A stretch of DNA of 64,000 bases from assembly GCA_002914805.1 (NCBI GenBank), contig JXTB01000304.1, forward strand, positions 30,601 through 94,600. The letters run 5' to 3'. Made by a program: the position numbers and the translations under genes. The notes below the pieces were generated by a model. That model was given only the letters and a program-made list of their open reading frames with translations. It was not told the DNA's origin and ran no database searches. The number at the start of each line of letters is the position of its first letter. Within the stretch, counting starts at the first letter, position 1. The stretch is from Parasponia andersonii (lineage: Eukaryota > Streptophyta > Magnoliopsida > Rosales > Cannabaceae). Positions 42,280 to 54,886 of the stretch are shown here, piece after piece.

Positions 42280-45275
42280 GGGGGGAAGAAGGGAGGGAAG
42301 AGTGCCTGCTTATTTGCTGGATTGCGACCCCATGAAAGGCGGACCGTTTGCTTGCCAATTACTGTTCCATTCAACTTCTGCAATGCCTCGTCTGCATTAT
42401 TTCTGGCAGAAGAGGTTCAACATGGATCAATCATTAACTTCATTACTAAAAAATTATAAGAAGCTAAATTCGATATACCACCATTGTGCGCCACAGCATA
42501 TTACGGAAAGAAAGTCACCTGTTGGCAAATTGTACAAATCCACACCCTTTCCCAGTTGGTATTTTAACTGAGACTATCTCACCGTACTGAGAGAAAGGTT
42601 GCCTAAGATCCTCATCAGTAACATTAGGGTCAAGACCTCCAACAAATATCTGCAAAAAACACGAGTCAGGCAGAGGAGAAAAGGGTCACTGTTGATGGAC
42701 AAAACCATTGGAAGTTAAAAAAGCTCTCACTGTTGTGTTTGAAGAATCTCCTTCAGATTGGAAGCCTTGGGTAGATGCACCATTTGGTGCATATCCTCCT
42801 ACAAAATCTCAAAGCAGCAAAATAGGAAGGAGTGACATTCAAGCAATGGTTAACAGGGTAAGTGAAAATATCAGATAAAAGCTCTCAAACTATTATAAAC
42901 ATTACGTTAGTATTAAGATCATTTTATTGAATAATGTTTGCGCAAACACCATTTCAATTAATGGGTGGAGCATTTCAATCAAATCCAAGCAAAGTTGAGA
43001 AGGGATGACTAAAGCAGACAAATTTAAGCAAGACCTCTATGTTTATGTGCCACATACTGATAAATATTTAACTTATTCCTGATAATGACTATTTACACAT
43101 TGTTCACAAATCTATGTCAATATTGGATTAAAAAAAGAGTAGATTGGAAATAGAAATCGAAAACAAGTGAGACTAGCAGGAAAGAAAATTTGGAAGAACA
43201 GGTGATAAATGACTGAGTACTTCTTGGAATATACCAAATTTATTAGATGTTACTTTGCTTCTTAGCAGATATGTTTGAAAAACTAAAGCACAATATTTGT
43301 TATCAGATGCAAAAATCAAGTAGAAGAATGTAATACCATGTTGATTATATCCAGAGGACTTCCTAGGTGTTGCAGCACCAATACGCATCGGCCTGCTCGA
43401 ACAATAAACACCATTCATTTCAGTCATGGCCTGAGCCCTTTCACTATCATCTCCAAACCTTACAAAACCATAACCCTTTGAACGGCCAGTATTAGCATCA
43501 AAGACAACTTTTGCAGCTTTAACAGATGGATATTTATTTGCGAAAGTTTCATGCAATAATCTATCTGTGACGTCTGCAGCTAAGTCTCCTACAAAAATTG
43601 AAAGATCAGAGGCATTATTTTCTGAACGCTTTTCGCCAGTGCTGAACGTCGCCCAGTTCAGACGGAAGGGCAGATCTGTATTAGGCATCAAAATGCCACC
43701 ATAATTCTGCAGGACTTTCTCAGCTGTTGCATGTGAAAAAAACTCCACAAATCCATAGCCCTCAGATAAACCAGTCTGCTTATTTCGAATAATCTTAATG
43801 GAAGAAATCTGCACGAAACAGAACTCTACTTAAGGGAAGAAAACATAGAGGAGGGAAATGTGGATTTCTACGTACATATGTAGACACACACACAGACATA
43901 TACACATACATACATGCATATATTTAAGTATATAGATTACCTACTCATGTATATGTTGCTAAACGTACAAGTTCTGATATAGTACAAGAATGCTGTGAAA
44001 TTTTTTTCCTCTTCCCATCAAATCAAATTCAACCGTCAAGCGATTTCAACCTGACTAAAATTGAAAGAACAAGGTGCATTTTCCACAAACCTTTAACATG
44101 AAACTATATTAAGATTTGAGTATGTATTCGAAAAACTATGTACTTTTTTGTCTAGCAGCAGCTCCAGTCACAACAAGCCAAGCCTTAATAAAAGTGAGTT
44201 GAAATCTTTCAATATTAATGACATATTCAAGTTAATCAAACATAGCATAAAAAAAAAAAAAAAAAAACCCATGTCTAGTATATCCTGCATCTCAACCAAT
44301 TAATTTCCTTCAGATGGCTGCAACCAAACTCTAAATAAATCAACTTTGCCATTTTTTTTTCATGTGTAAATACGATCTTTAAGTAATTTTATAAAAACAA
44401 AATAGTACACATGAATGTCCAACAGATTCAAATTATAAACCCATACAAACAATGCAGATAATTTAATTTATCCGTTAAGCTGGAAGGAAAAAAAGTATTA
44501 ATTACTGTCTTTAAATGCCTCATTATACCCAAGTGAAGAAAAAGCTAGGTAATTAAGGTGCTAGACACCAATATTGTATACGAAACGACTTCATGGTACA
44601 TACAACACCATTACACCAATAATCTAATAATAGAAACTTGCTAATTTATTAACGTCCGTTTCACTGATCTCTCACACCATTTCACCACAAGTTTGCACAT
44701 ATCACATTTTATAGGCTAACACGTTTCATCATCTAGACAGCTAAATATACATAGATAGCAGTTTATATCTTTTCACAGGATACGCTAATAATTGCTCACA
44801 CTGCACACACATGAAAAGTCCAAGAGAATCCACTTCCGGAATCAAATATACACATTTAAGCACCTAATCATAAAAAGGACCAAAATTTAACCATATATAT
44901 ATATATATATATAAATATATATAGTAACACAACCACTCAACGTTATTAATCCAAATTGTCATCACCTTCCTTTAAACCAATTATAACCTCATAAAAACCT
45001 TTCAACATCTAATTCAAATTCTAATCTTCCTTGAAAAGGACAAAGCATACCACAAAATAAATTAAATAATTAATAGTACAATAAACATTAATCAATATAT
45101 ATATTTATATAATCCAGCCATACTACAACACACAACCAATATATGAAAAAATACAAGCACATGAAATTAATCAACTCATTTATTCAAGAATGTATATTAT
45201 TCAATAAACTACATTCAAGAATCATATATATACACCAATATATATATATATACACTGTACGGTAACCAAACCAAC

Positions 45276-45329
<54 letters not shown>

Positions 45330-45663
45330 TAGTAGTAAAAGGGTATGGAAGTTATACCTCCCCAGTAGAAGCGAAACAGTTATGGAGGTAATTCTCATCC
45401 ATCCAATGATGCAAATCTCCAACCCAAATAGTCTTATTCTCTCCGCCGCCAGATCCCTGCTGGTGGTGGTGATGTTGTTGCTGCTGATACTGGTGGTACG
45501 CCATGTAGTGCTGCGGCGACGGCGCGTAATGCTGAGGTGGCATCATCTGGTGCTGCATTACCATAGCCGCCGCCGGGTACTGCATCGCCATCCACTGCTG
45601 CTGCGGCTGCGGTTGCCGCTGCTCTTGCTGCTGCTGCGACGAATCAGAGCCGTTCGATTGCAT
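41723..45663 (-). CDS. RBP47: RBP47-type oligouridylate-binding protein with three RRMs
   Basis: Nuclear hnRNP-like protein that binds U-rich and poly(A) RNA; in plants RBP47 also marks stress granules (family knowledge). Six exons in coding order: 45358-45663, 43337-43808, 42731-42798, 42519-42649, 42306-42402, 41723-41887, giving 412 aa. Residues 9-75 are a Gln/His/Met-rich low-complexity head (QQQQ, HHHH runs). RRM1 starts at 78 (TIWVGDL, RNP1 GYGFVEF), RRM2 at 171 (SIFVGDL, RNP1 KGYGFVRF) and RRM3 at about 282 (TIFVGGL, RNP1 GCGFVQF). The C-terminus is Tyr/Gly-rich with NQWNGAYYGG. RRM order, NWATFSTGEKR and LSWGRNPANKQ fit RBP47 better than RBP45. The intron after exon 5 appears to start with GC instead of GT. 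The exact paralogue (A, B or C) is not settled. Confidence 0.93.
42235..42278. repeat. (TG)n microsatellite in RBP47 intron 5
   Basis: About 22 GT units on the plus strand, so the pre-mRNA carries a CA repeat. It starts about 28 nt inside the intron from the probable GC donor at 42304-42305. It may be length-polymorphic. Confidence 0.92.
45276..45326. repeat. (TA)n microsatellite in RBP47 intron 1
   Basis: An uninterrupted TA tract of about 25 units, about 30 bp downstream (on the coding strand) of the first donor site at 45357. Several shorter TA tracts follow in the same intron. Confidence 0.9.
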
Positions 45664-45672
45664 CCTTATCTT

Positions 45673-45704
<32 letters not shown>

Positions 45705-46140
45705 CCCTTAACTCGCTTCCAGTACTACCGTAGGAAACAGATTCAAAGAAACTAGTCTAATGAACCTCTTCTAAACTTTGTTTTTTTTGGGAAGTAAAAG
45801 AGAGGAAAAAAAGAAAGTTTTTTTTCGTCCCTTCTTTCTTTTTTAGAGAGAGAAAGAGTTAGAGAGAGAGAGAGAGAGAGGTGGAGGCTGGTGTATTGGT
45901 GTGGAGGCTGGAGAAGAAAGGAGAAGGAGGAGGAAGAAGAACAACAAACTCTCAAAAGGAGGAACACAGTTAGGGTCTAGTGTTAAACTTAAATACCAGG
46001 GATTTTTTTTAATTTTTAATTTTTATTATTTTTTGTATATTTATTTTGAGGATGACGGATTCATGGGTTGGCCTCGTAAGACGCGGTTATTATATAAGCC
46101 GTTCGATGACGCAATTGAGTTTAATCCGGGCCGTTGATGT
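45664..46140 (-). promoter_or_regulatory. 5' leader and promoter of RBP47
   Basis: On the coding strand a GA-rich run (45676-45706) lies just upstream of the ATG, and a CT-rich run (45845-45882) lies further up. CT tracts near the start site and GA tracts in the leader are common at plant housekeeping promoters and are candidate sites for GAGA-binding BPC proteins. A TATATAA-like box appears near 46095 on the other strand, so no firm TATA box can be assigned. Confidence 0.45.
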
Positions 46141-49100
46141 TTCGCAAAGAGTCGGGCTTACATAAGAGACTCTCTTCTGGGGTTTCTTGGCTAACTATTC
46201 TGGATCCGCCGCCATATGCCTCTTTGAGGGCTTTTCCTTATGTTTGGCCCTTCGCAAGCTTTTAATAGACGCACAAAATATTTTCTCCAATTTTGGTATT
46301 CCTTTTTACTTTTTTATTTTTTTAAATCTTACCCGGATGACGTCATCCAATCTACTGTCAAATCTAGTGAGTGAAAATAATAATATTAATAATAATAATA
46401 AATTATTTACGGCGGTGAAAAGGGTGATTCCTAGGACTGGCACCAAAGGCAGTGGAGGGATTGGAGACGTGTAAATCAGGGTAATCAGGGCGCTGACAGT
46501 GAGCCAGCTAGTGAGAGGAGAGTCCTGTTAGGCAAATATTTTTGCAGCTTGTACTTATCTCTGTCCTCTTTGTAGGGTAATTGGAGGGGAATCAAATAAG
46601 GTGTCCTTCCTTTCATCAAGACTGATGAATTCTAGAAATTTTCCCACTAGAAGATTTATTTGTTTCTTTATTTATTTATTTTTGAGGAAAAAAACGTTAA
46701 ATTTCATGTGAATTGTATTGTGTTATGTTATCTATATCATGGTTTTGCCTTGTTTACTTTTTTTTTTTTCGAGGCTAAAAGATTTATTCCATGTGAATTG
46801 TATGGAATGTTATCTATGTCATGATTTTGCTGTCTAAAATGTGGTAAAAATATTTCAGGTGGCTTTTCTTATTTAACTTATGAGATGGTTACTTATTTAG
46901 TTCTATTCTTTTAATTTCATAATTGATCTTACTTAACATTAATATAAATGAGATTAAACGAAATCTTAAAACTAATTAAGAGTGTTCATAAGTTTCAAAT
47001 AAATTAGGGGTGACAATTTTTGTTACAACACAATATAACTTTTTTGCGAGTTTAAGTTGAAAAAAAAAAAGAATAAAAGTCGAAATTGAGTTTGACACAG
47101 ATCAGAAAATGGGTCAAAATTGGGCCAATTAACCCGAAATAAGTAACTAAAGGTAAAAAGTAATGATAAGTATACTGAAATTTTGCACACTAATTAATGT
47201 GGCATGTATTTCGACCCCTTCTTATTTTAAAGTAAGAACACACTATTTAAAATTATGTAACTAAAAAAGACGTTATATCATTGGTGAAGTTTTTTTTTTG
47301 TAAGATTTTGGTGTTCTAATCTTTACTCAAAAGTAAAATGTAAAATATTATTTATTAAAAAACTACTAAAGAATACATAAAGCATGTTTGACATGGTTTC
47401 CAAAGATCTTTTAGACTCAAAAGTTACTTTTGAGATTGTTTGGATGAATTGTCAGAAAGTTTTTTCGATTAGAAGACTTTTTTATTGAAACATAAAATCA
47501 TTAGCTTTTCCAAAAAGATCTTTACTGGGCTATTACTTCAAGAAGTAAAACTTATCCCAAACATACCATAAGATATGCTTCAAGTATGTATTATAATAAA
47601 GATACTTAATTAGTGTGAAAATGTTTCATTTAAAGACAATAGAAATGCAAATATTTCGTCGAATTATTGGAATTTTTTAATCATTAGATAAACTTTATTT
47701 TAAATTTGTAATAGAATCTTTTTAAAATGTACAAGGTAGATGTCTCCTATTATGAGTTATTAGTAAATTTTACAAATTGAGCATGATATATTTGTTTTTA
47801 AAAATTGAGGCAACAAATTTCAAAAAAACTGAAAATAAAAATTAAAGCAACAATAGACCCAAAAAAGGAAAATAAAAATAAAAATGTGGGTCACAATAAT
47901 GGGTTGACGAGTCATAAGCCAATTGGAGGGTTACAATTGATTTATGAGCTAAGGGTTCCTTCCTCTAAACGAGTTGAGCAAAGTCTAGTCATGTCAATCC
48001 AATTTGAGTGCTAGTCGGCTTAGGGCCGAATAATTTATGACGCGATAGATCAAAATAATTTTTGTAAATCTTAGACATCAACTCACCCACCCACACAATT
48101 TTCCACCCCGAAAAATAATCGACCAAATTAATTTAATTTAATATGCAAAGTGTGCGAATAGTTCTTGTATAGTTTGGGTTAGATGAAATTTTTTAAAAGT
48201 TGACTATATGAGAGGATCGATTACATTTTTTATTAGAAAAATAACTGATCAAATCTATTTAGCATATATTTTATAAGTAGAATCAAAATAAATGTACTTC
48301 AATAATTTTAGGGTTTGCAGCAAATTTGTCTACTAAATTTGTCATAAATTGGCAAAGTAGTTCTTTATTTTTTTTAACTTTCAATTAAATCACTAAATTT
48401 TCAAATATTGTCAGTTTATCCTAAAGTGTTAAATTTGTAACAGAGTTTGGTATGCACAACACATTTTTAGAGGGCAAACTTGTCAATCTATTACAACTTT
48501 AGGGACTTTATCACTAATATGACAAATAGACCCGCAAATGTGTCAATTGACTTGTTAGAAATTTAACCATCATTAATAGTGCGGGGCTAATTGCTACAGT
48601 TTTACAAATTTAAGAACTTGATTGTCATTTTCTTTTTTCAAAGGTATAACTCATAGTTTTATACATACTTTGAAGTATAAACCTTATAGCTTAATTGTTA
48701 AAATAAATTACTACAATCAATAGACTTTCATTATATAGAATAAATCTCATAAGTTTTGACTTATGCAAAATTATACATTTACGTTTAAAATATCTTCAAA
48801 TGTCTACGTTATGTGTATATTTGAATGAATTATACTATTTATTTCAAGTTCTTTTCAACAAGTTTTAAGTATTTAGTAGCAAAAGAAATATATCATCAAT
48901 TCAGATACTGTATCTAATGAGAGTTTTTTTTTAATTAATTTGTACTCGAAAGGTAAACATTTGAAGAGATTTTCAACATAGAGACTTGTACATTTAAAAT
49001 CTCTTAAAATGTCTATATTATGAATACATTTGAGTGATTTATACTATTTTATTAAAGTTATTTTAAACAAATTTTAAGTGTTTGGTAGAAAAAATAATAT

Positions 49101-49900
49101 ATCCTCAATTTAGATTCTGTATCTAATGAGAGACTTTTTGATTAATTTATTCTCAAAAGATAAACATTTGAAAAGATTTTCAATGTATAGGTATAATCTT
49201 ACAAAAGTCAAAATTTGTTTATTCGTATAAAGGTCATTTGATATTTTTTCTACAATTAACCATAAACCTTACTATGTTAGATTACTAATGAAATTAGTAT
49301 TTTAAAATTCATTGACATTTATTTGGTTTAGAATGTTAAATTTAATATTCTTTTTGCTAAAATGATGTGTATTTTTTCCCAAAAAAAAAAAAGAATTTTG
49401 GCATGATTGACCTTTATATTATTCGTAATTGGTGAAGTGGTCTTTGAAATTTTTTTGGCAATAAGTTCTTAAGTTTCAAAAATATTGGCAATTAAATCTT
49501 TTTTGTTAGTGATTATAATACTAGTGGATGGAATTGGGCATTTCCAAGTTATATATAATGTTTTTAAATATCAAAATCAATATTTTACTAGTACTAGTTA
49601 AAATTGGAAGAAAAATAACTAAAAATTAATTACAATTAACAACATAATCTGAAATTTTTTAAAAATAGAAATCTAAAAATTTATTTTCTCTTAAAATCTT
49701 TTCATTTTCCCTTTCAAACTAATTAGTGTTAGTAAAATATTAATTTATTTTACTTAAATATATTCAATTTCATGAAAATTTTAATATTTACCAAAAAAAT
49801 AACTTAATTGTCAATGTTTTAAAACTTAAGAACTTAATTGTCAAAAAAATAACTTAGAAATTACTTTGCCAATTTATGCGAAAAACAATGGTACTGACTA
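46141..49900. other. Gene-free AT-rich region
   Basis: No gene is supported. It contains short trinucleotide ATA/AAT repeats near 46380-46400 and a small possible MITE at 47383-47570, with GCATGTTTG on the left facing CAAACATACC on the right. Paired segments near 48820-48960 and 49020-49190 look like a diverged local duplication: both hold TCTAATGAGAG followed by TAAACATTTGAA-AGATTTTCAA. Short open frames here have no domain. Confidence 0.55.
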
Positions 49901-49901
49901 T

Positions 49902-50365
49902 AGAGGTATTCATGATCTGATCCGCTAAATCAATAAAACCTACCAAATCAATCCAAAATATAGCAAAAACTAATGAATGGTGATTTAGTTTGGTTTACAT
50001 TTTCTGGAAATTGATTAAGTTTGGTTCGGTTTATGGATTTGTTCTACAAGAAACAAAACCAATCTCTGTATATAGATTTTTCAAAAAATATATTTATATT
50101 TATATTGTCATTAAACAATTAGTTAAAATTTTGACACATGATAGATAAGTTTCTACTTATTTTTTTTTTCCCCCTTTTTACTTCTAATGTGATGCTCTAC
50201 TATTTTATATATCATTAACCCAAATACTTGAAATCAAAATGGCTAAAGCCTAAATCTATACTGGGCTTTGAACTGATCAATTTTAGAGTTAGATTGAACC
50301 AAACCAACTTGGTTTGGTTGGAATATTACCTATAATAGGTGATTTAGTTCGGTTGAACACTCCTA
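49902..50365. mobile_element. hAT-like MITE candidate
   Basis: TAGAGGTATTCATGATC at the left faces TTGAACACTCCTA at the right, an imperfect terminal inverted repeat of the TAGAG/TAGGAG type. The interior is rich in TTTGGTTTGG and CCAAACC phrases typical of plant hAT MITEs. No matching 8-bp target duplication is visible, so the ends are uncertain. Confidence 0.35.
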
Positions 50366-52256
50366 TTATTAAGTATAATTTTTTTTAACGTTTTAAAATT
50401 TATAATGCTTAGTTATTAGTGTCTAGCTTAAGTGGCCAATGTAACTGAACATTATAGTGGTGTACAAAATTGTGAAATAATTGACCAAATTTGCACAATA
50501 GAACCAACCCGTAAAATATAGATAACCAATCATGTGCAGATTAAATTAATTTGCAATTCTCAATTAAATCTACGATTTTTAGGATCGGTTGCATTTTTTG
50601 ATATAAAAATAACCAATCATCACTTAACTTTATGCACACAATTTTTTTATTTATAATTTACGTTGTTAAAAAATTTCAATATATTTTAAAGTCTAGACTT
50701 TTATGACACACCTACTCTACTATATTACTAAAAGGGGAAGAGCCGTCACTTTTTTTCCCACGTCTTTTTTATGTTAGCACAGTGTGGAAAATACTTGACC
50801 TTGGCGTTGCTTTAAAAGTGACTTTCTACGGTGGTGATGAGAATTACGTAGCTTGAGAAGAAAACGTCGCTTTTAAAACGACGTAATATTTTAACGTTAT
50901 TTTAAAAATGATGTTATATGATAATGAAAATTACGTAGTTTTAAAAGTAACATGGCTTTAAACGCAACGTAATAAGATTTATAATAAGTTTCTGACATTA
51001 GAAACTCCACATTTATTTCTCCTTCTTCTTGCAATAGACTTGCAACGGGCCCCTTTCGGCATTTTTTTCATCTTTTTTTATTTTGGGTATTTGAGCTACT
51101 TATAACTATTTTAACTCAATTTTTTCACTAGAATTCAAGTATTCATGCATTAGATTTTGTTTCTTGCCGACTATTTTCCAACAATTCCATGTCTTGAGTT
51201 AAATTGTAGACTTTACCTATTTAAACAATTTTCTTTTTAAATATGGAAATATGGAAAGAATATTGATCTAAATTGCATTTTTTTAACTTGAAATTGTTAA
51301 ATTAGGTGGTTATTAGTTGAAAATTACATGCTCTTTTTTTATATAATTTTTAATTTGGATCTATAATAGCTATTAATTTTGATTTTTTTAATTGAATTAT
51401 TTTATTTCAAACTTAGAGTTGATTATTTATTCAAGCTTATTATTGTAGAAATATGCAATTACTTGAGGTTTGTGAAATAGAATCATATCCCCATTTTCAA
51501 CGGTAAATTTAAGGTATTCTTAAACATCTTACCTCATGTTATTACTAGAAATGGATTATTTATACGTCACACTATGTTTTTGACAAGATTATTGTGTAAA
51601 ATTTTCATGTTTCATATTTAATATTAAACTTTGGCTGTTAGAGCTACTGTTTTCTCTTTGAATATGGAGAGTATGGAGAGACTATTCATTTAAATTGTCA
51701 ATTTAAATCTTGTAAGAATTAAATTTTTTTGTTTCTTTTTTAAGTTTTTCAGTTGTCATATGTTTTTATTTTTAATGTAATTTTTGATTCAGATTTATTA
51801 TTTTTTATTATAATAATGTTTGAATTTATATTTTGATAAATTTTGTTAGTATTTTATTTTAGGTTTAGATTGGTATTGATTATGTTGTAGAATCATTTGA
51901 GGTATATTCTCGAAGTTTCTTGACGAAAGAATGTTATTTTTTATATTTAATGCAGAACAGAAAATTTTGGAGTACATTGGTTTTGGAAAATTGTGCTGTG
52001 ATCATATGATGATAAAATAATTAAGTGTGATATTCTATATTGGTTTTCTTTTCTTTTTTTTTTTTTTTGTTGTTGTTTGTTATGGTCAAGTAGTAATCGG
52101 TGGTACTTCAAAATAAGGTGGATTTTGTCATCTTTTTTCCGTGTTATCAATTTGATTAGATTTAGTAATTGATAATTGTTAGTCTAAGGTTTTTTTAACA
52201 AAAATCATAAAATTACTTAGTTCATATTTATTTTTGACTCTTTCCTATTGTGTTTA

Positions 52257-52412
52257 GAGTGGATAGATTATAGGCCGAGTATAGGAAAAGAGTTTAGAAC
52301 TTTTTTCGAATTAGTTTATAAAATGCAAAAGATCCTAATGATATCAAGTGCTCTTATGTTAAATGTGAAAATCTATATACATTGCGTGTTAATAATATAA
52401 AAGAATACTAGA
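52257..52412 (+). pseudogene. Remnant of a CACTA transposase-associated domain
   Basis: Read in two frames with one shift near 52322, it gives WIDYRPSIGKEFRTFFELVY and then NAKDPNDIKCSYVKCENLY, followed by a stop at about 52408. The order (Trp-containing start, KEF-R-FFEL, AKDPN-I-C-x3-K-C-N) fits the small zinc-binding N-terminal domain found in plant CACTA transposases. A second copy (52540-52920) is more damaged and is split by a SINE. No catalytic transposase domain is present. Confidence 0.45.
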
Positions 52413-52638
52413 ACACTTATAAATAATATTTATAGTTTGAGTTTTGAACACTAAAACACTTATAAATAATATCTACAGAGTTTTTCTCTACTCAAAAAGT
52501 TTAAGTTTATTTTTATTTTTGCCTCTTTGCTATTATTTTTAGAATGGATAAATTACAGGTTGAGTAAAAAAAAGGGTTGAGAACTTTAATTTTGGAATTT
52601 ATTTTGGAAAATGCAAAAGAACTTAATTATATTATGTG

Positions 52639-52834
52639 ACCTTGATGAAGTGGGTTAGCTCAAGTGGTAAGAGTACCCACTATATAGGATCTTGGTCTTA
52701 CGTTCGAGTCAAATCAGGGGTAGGCGTGAAAGCCTATTATCTCTAATCAGGTAAGGTGGGGATTAAGTAGTAGTAGGTTTTTTTTTTTAATTTGTAATAA
52801 GTAGAAGTAATTAGACTCCACATTTAAAAAAAAT
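52639..52834 (+). mobile_element. tRNA-derived SINE
   Basis: A box A-like TAGCTCAAGTGG (52657-52668) and a box B-like GTTCGAGTC (52702-52710) are spaced as in a tRNA gene, inside a unit that ends in an A-run (52825-52833). Comparison with the undisrupted copy at 52322-52412 shows this block is extra sequence. Flanks ATTATATTATGTG and GATTATCATGTG look like a decayed target-site duplication. It is not a working tRNA: the anticodon stem does not form and no CCA-end stem is evident. Confidence 0.55.
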
Positions 52835-53950
52835 GATTATCATGTGTTCTTGTGTTAAGCATGCAAAAATTTACATAAGTTGAGTATTAATAAGATAAAA
52901 AGGACACTTGTACTATCTGACGTATCTTGAAGCCTTTTACCTCGGCCATTTTACAAGAATTGGATTACCCATAATTTAAACTATGTTTTTGCCAATTAAT
53001 GTTGAAAGTTCTCATTTTCTAGGATGAGTTTGACACTTAGGCCACTTGTATAATAACAACTTTCAAAGTTTATACAAAATTGATCTACATTGTGGTTTAT
53101 AATCTTGTAAGTGTCAAATTTATTTAAACGTATAACAATTTAAATTTTACACATTTTTTTTTATTTTAGTGTTATTTTTATTTTACATTTATTATATTTT
53201 TAATTATATATTTTCATGTTAGATTTTGATATATGAGTATTTTGTTGTTTTACTACTAGCTTTCTGTTGATTAAATTGTTTTAGAAAATCATGTAATGCA
53301 TTACAAAATAAAGTTTTATATTAATTCTAACAATTTTTTTTAAAATGTATAGTTCAATAGATAAACTTTATACACAACTCAATAAATAAATATAATTTGG
53401 AAAGAAATAAATAAATATAATTTGGAAAGAATAGGTTACAAAGCTTCTAGATTATATCACTTGAGGTTATATCTTATCTCACTGAAGAGGTTAGCATGGA
53501 TTATATAATTTGTAGCTAGGTTAAAGTTCTTTTATTTCACTAGAGAGTTTATCTTGGATAATATAACTTGCTAGTTAGATAGATATTTGTTCCAGATTAA
53601 TAGTAAGACTTAGTTATTATTAGTCTACAAAATAATTTTGCTTAAATTAGACATTATTATATTGTTATATTTGTGATTCTGATATTGTTTGTATATTATA
53701 TTATTGCATCTAGTTTTGTTTTTTAAATAAAATCTAGAGAATTTACAAGAAATTTAGTTTAAAAAATTCCTCATAAAATAATTTTACGTCACTTAAAAAG
53801 TGGTCTTATGTCTATGATTTCTTCTAAAAAGTGACGTTGTATATCTACCACATCACTTTTTTAGTGACCTGATATACATACAATGTTATTATTTTAGTGG
53901 CATCTTAAATCTATTGTCTTGCTTTTTTAAGTGTCATGGAAGTATCACCA

Positions 53951-54311
53951 GCTTCCTCCTCTGAATAACTTGCATATTCATGTAGGTTTAATTTATTTTT
54001 AGGGCTTTTAAATTTAAAGCTTTCGAATTCTAAACCTGGAAGAATTTATGCCTAGAATATATATCAATCTCAGAGGAAGACCTCCTATTACTATATCATT
54101 TAGAAGAGTTAACTCAAGTAGTGAAGAGTGTTTAAAGAGTCAAAGAGCTATGTTAGCCTAAAATCTTCAGTTTGTGGAGTCGGATACATTAATAGTGCTC
54201 AAAGCTTATACACTCTCATTAATGGCTTCGTCTACTATTTATTATTTGGTCAATTATTTAACTTATTAATTTTCTTTTCTTAGCGTTGTGGTTAACTAGC
54301 AATATGTACAT
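53951..54311. other. Gene-free spacer
   Basis: AT-rich sequence between the CACTA-like fragment and the first hAT MITE. A run at 54010-54200 has slightly lower AT content and coding-like codons, but every frame is broken within about 40 codons. Nothing is assigned. Confidence 0.5.
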
Positions 54312-54886
54312 GATGTAGGTAGAGATATAAAATGGACTGAGCGGGTCGGGCCAGCCTATATCTTTATTAAGGGGTTTGACACGGCCTACAGCATACTGAA
54401 TCCAGCCCATATTTTATGCAAGCCTAAGTGAGCTATGCCTAAATGAGTTATGTTTATGCGGGCTAAATATGGTTCACAATATGAGTCTAATTTTGTTTTT
54501 CTATGCTTTAAAATATCAAATATAGACCTAAAATTCTTTCATATTTTTTTAAAATAGGAATAAATTAAAAATAAACAAAAATAAGTAAATAAATAACATT
54601 AAAGCCATATAAATGAAAGTATTTAATTATATTTTTTAAAATTTTAATTAAGAAATATATTTAAAATATATTTAGAATAACTAAATATAGACCGATAGAA
54701 ATGTGGGCAAAGTCGAGTCAGGTCGGGCTTGTGGAACCTATGATTGAGGCCTATCTCATCCCTTACTATATATAACGGGTTGGCCCAAACCCACATAATA
54801 TGGACTTAGACTGGTACTGTGTTCTTTTCTTCAGGATGTGGGCTAGGCCACAAAATCTAGCCCACATTGATATCTCTAGATGTAGG
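54312..54886. mobile_element. hAT-type MITE, copy A, with perfect 8-bp target duplication
   Basis: The element is 54320-54878 (559 bp). Ends TAGAGATATAAAATGG and CATTGATATCTCTA form the terminal inverted repeat. The 8-bp duplication GATGTAGG flanks it at 54312-54319 and 54879-54886. Subterminal regions are rich in GGGC-CGGGC and GCCC phrases as in known plant hAT MITEs, and the middle is AT-rich. It encodes nothing and would need a hAT transposase in trans. Confidence 0.9.

Larger units (their letters stand above)
50710..53950. mobile_element. Decayed CACTA-like fragment with partly duplicated interior
   Basis: Both flanks (50745-50965 and 53785-53940) are dense in short repeats of the AAAAGTGACGTT / AACGTCGCTTTT kind, largely in opposite orientation, as in subterminal regions of plant CACTA elements. 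Between them several diverged segments recur: around 51060-51500, 51530-51930 and 52930-53300 (each with AATTGTAGAA or AGAATTGGATTA-type text), and two copies of a coding-like segment at 52257-52440 and 52520-52920. The coding-like part resembles the transposase-associated domain of CACTA TNP2 proteins. The CACTA terminal motif itself is not seen, so element ends are unknown. Confidence 0.45.

Noticed and set aside
42209..42571. A plus-strand open frame with a Cys-Val repeat
   Set aside because: It is the translation of the TG microsatellite and the antisense of RBP47 exon 5.
45382..45711. A plus-strand open frame of 109 codons over RBP47 exon 1
   Set aside because: It is the antisense shadow of the Gln/His-rich first exon, with Leu/Arg-rich low complexity.
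52639..52834. A functional tRNA gene, suggested by box A and box B motifs
   Set aside because: The acceptor and anticodon stems cannot be formed, and the unit ends in an A-run with target-duplication-like flanks. A SINE explains it better.
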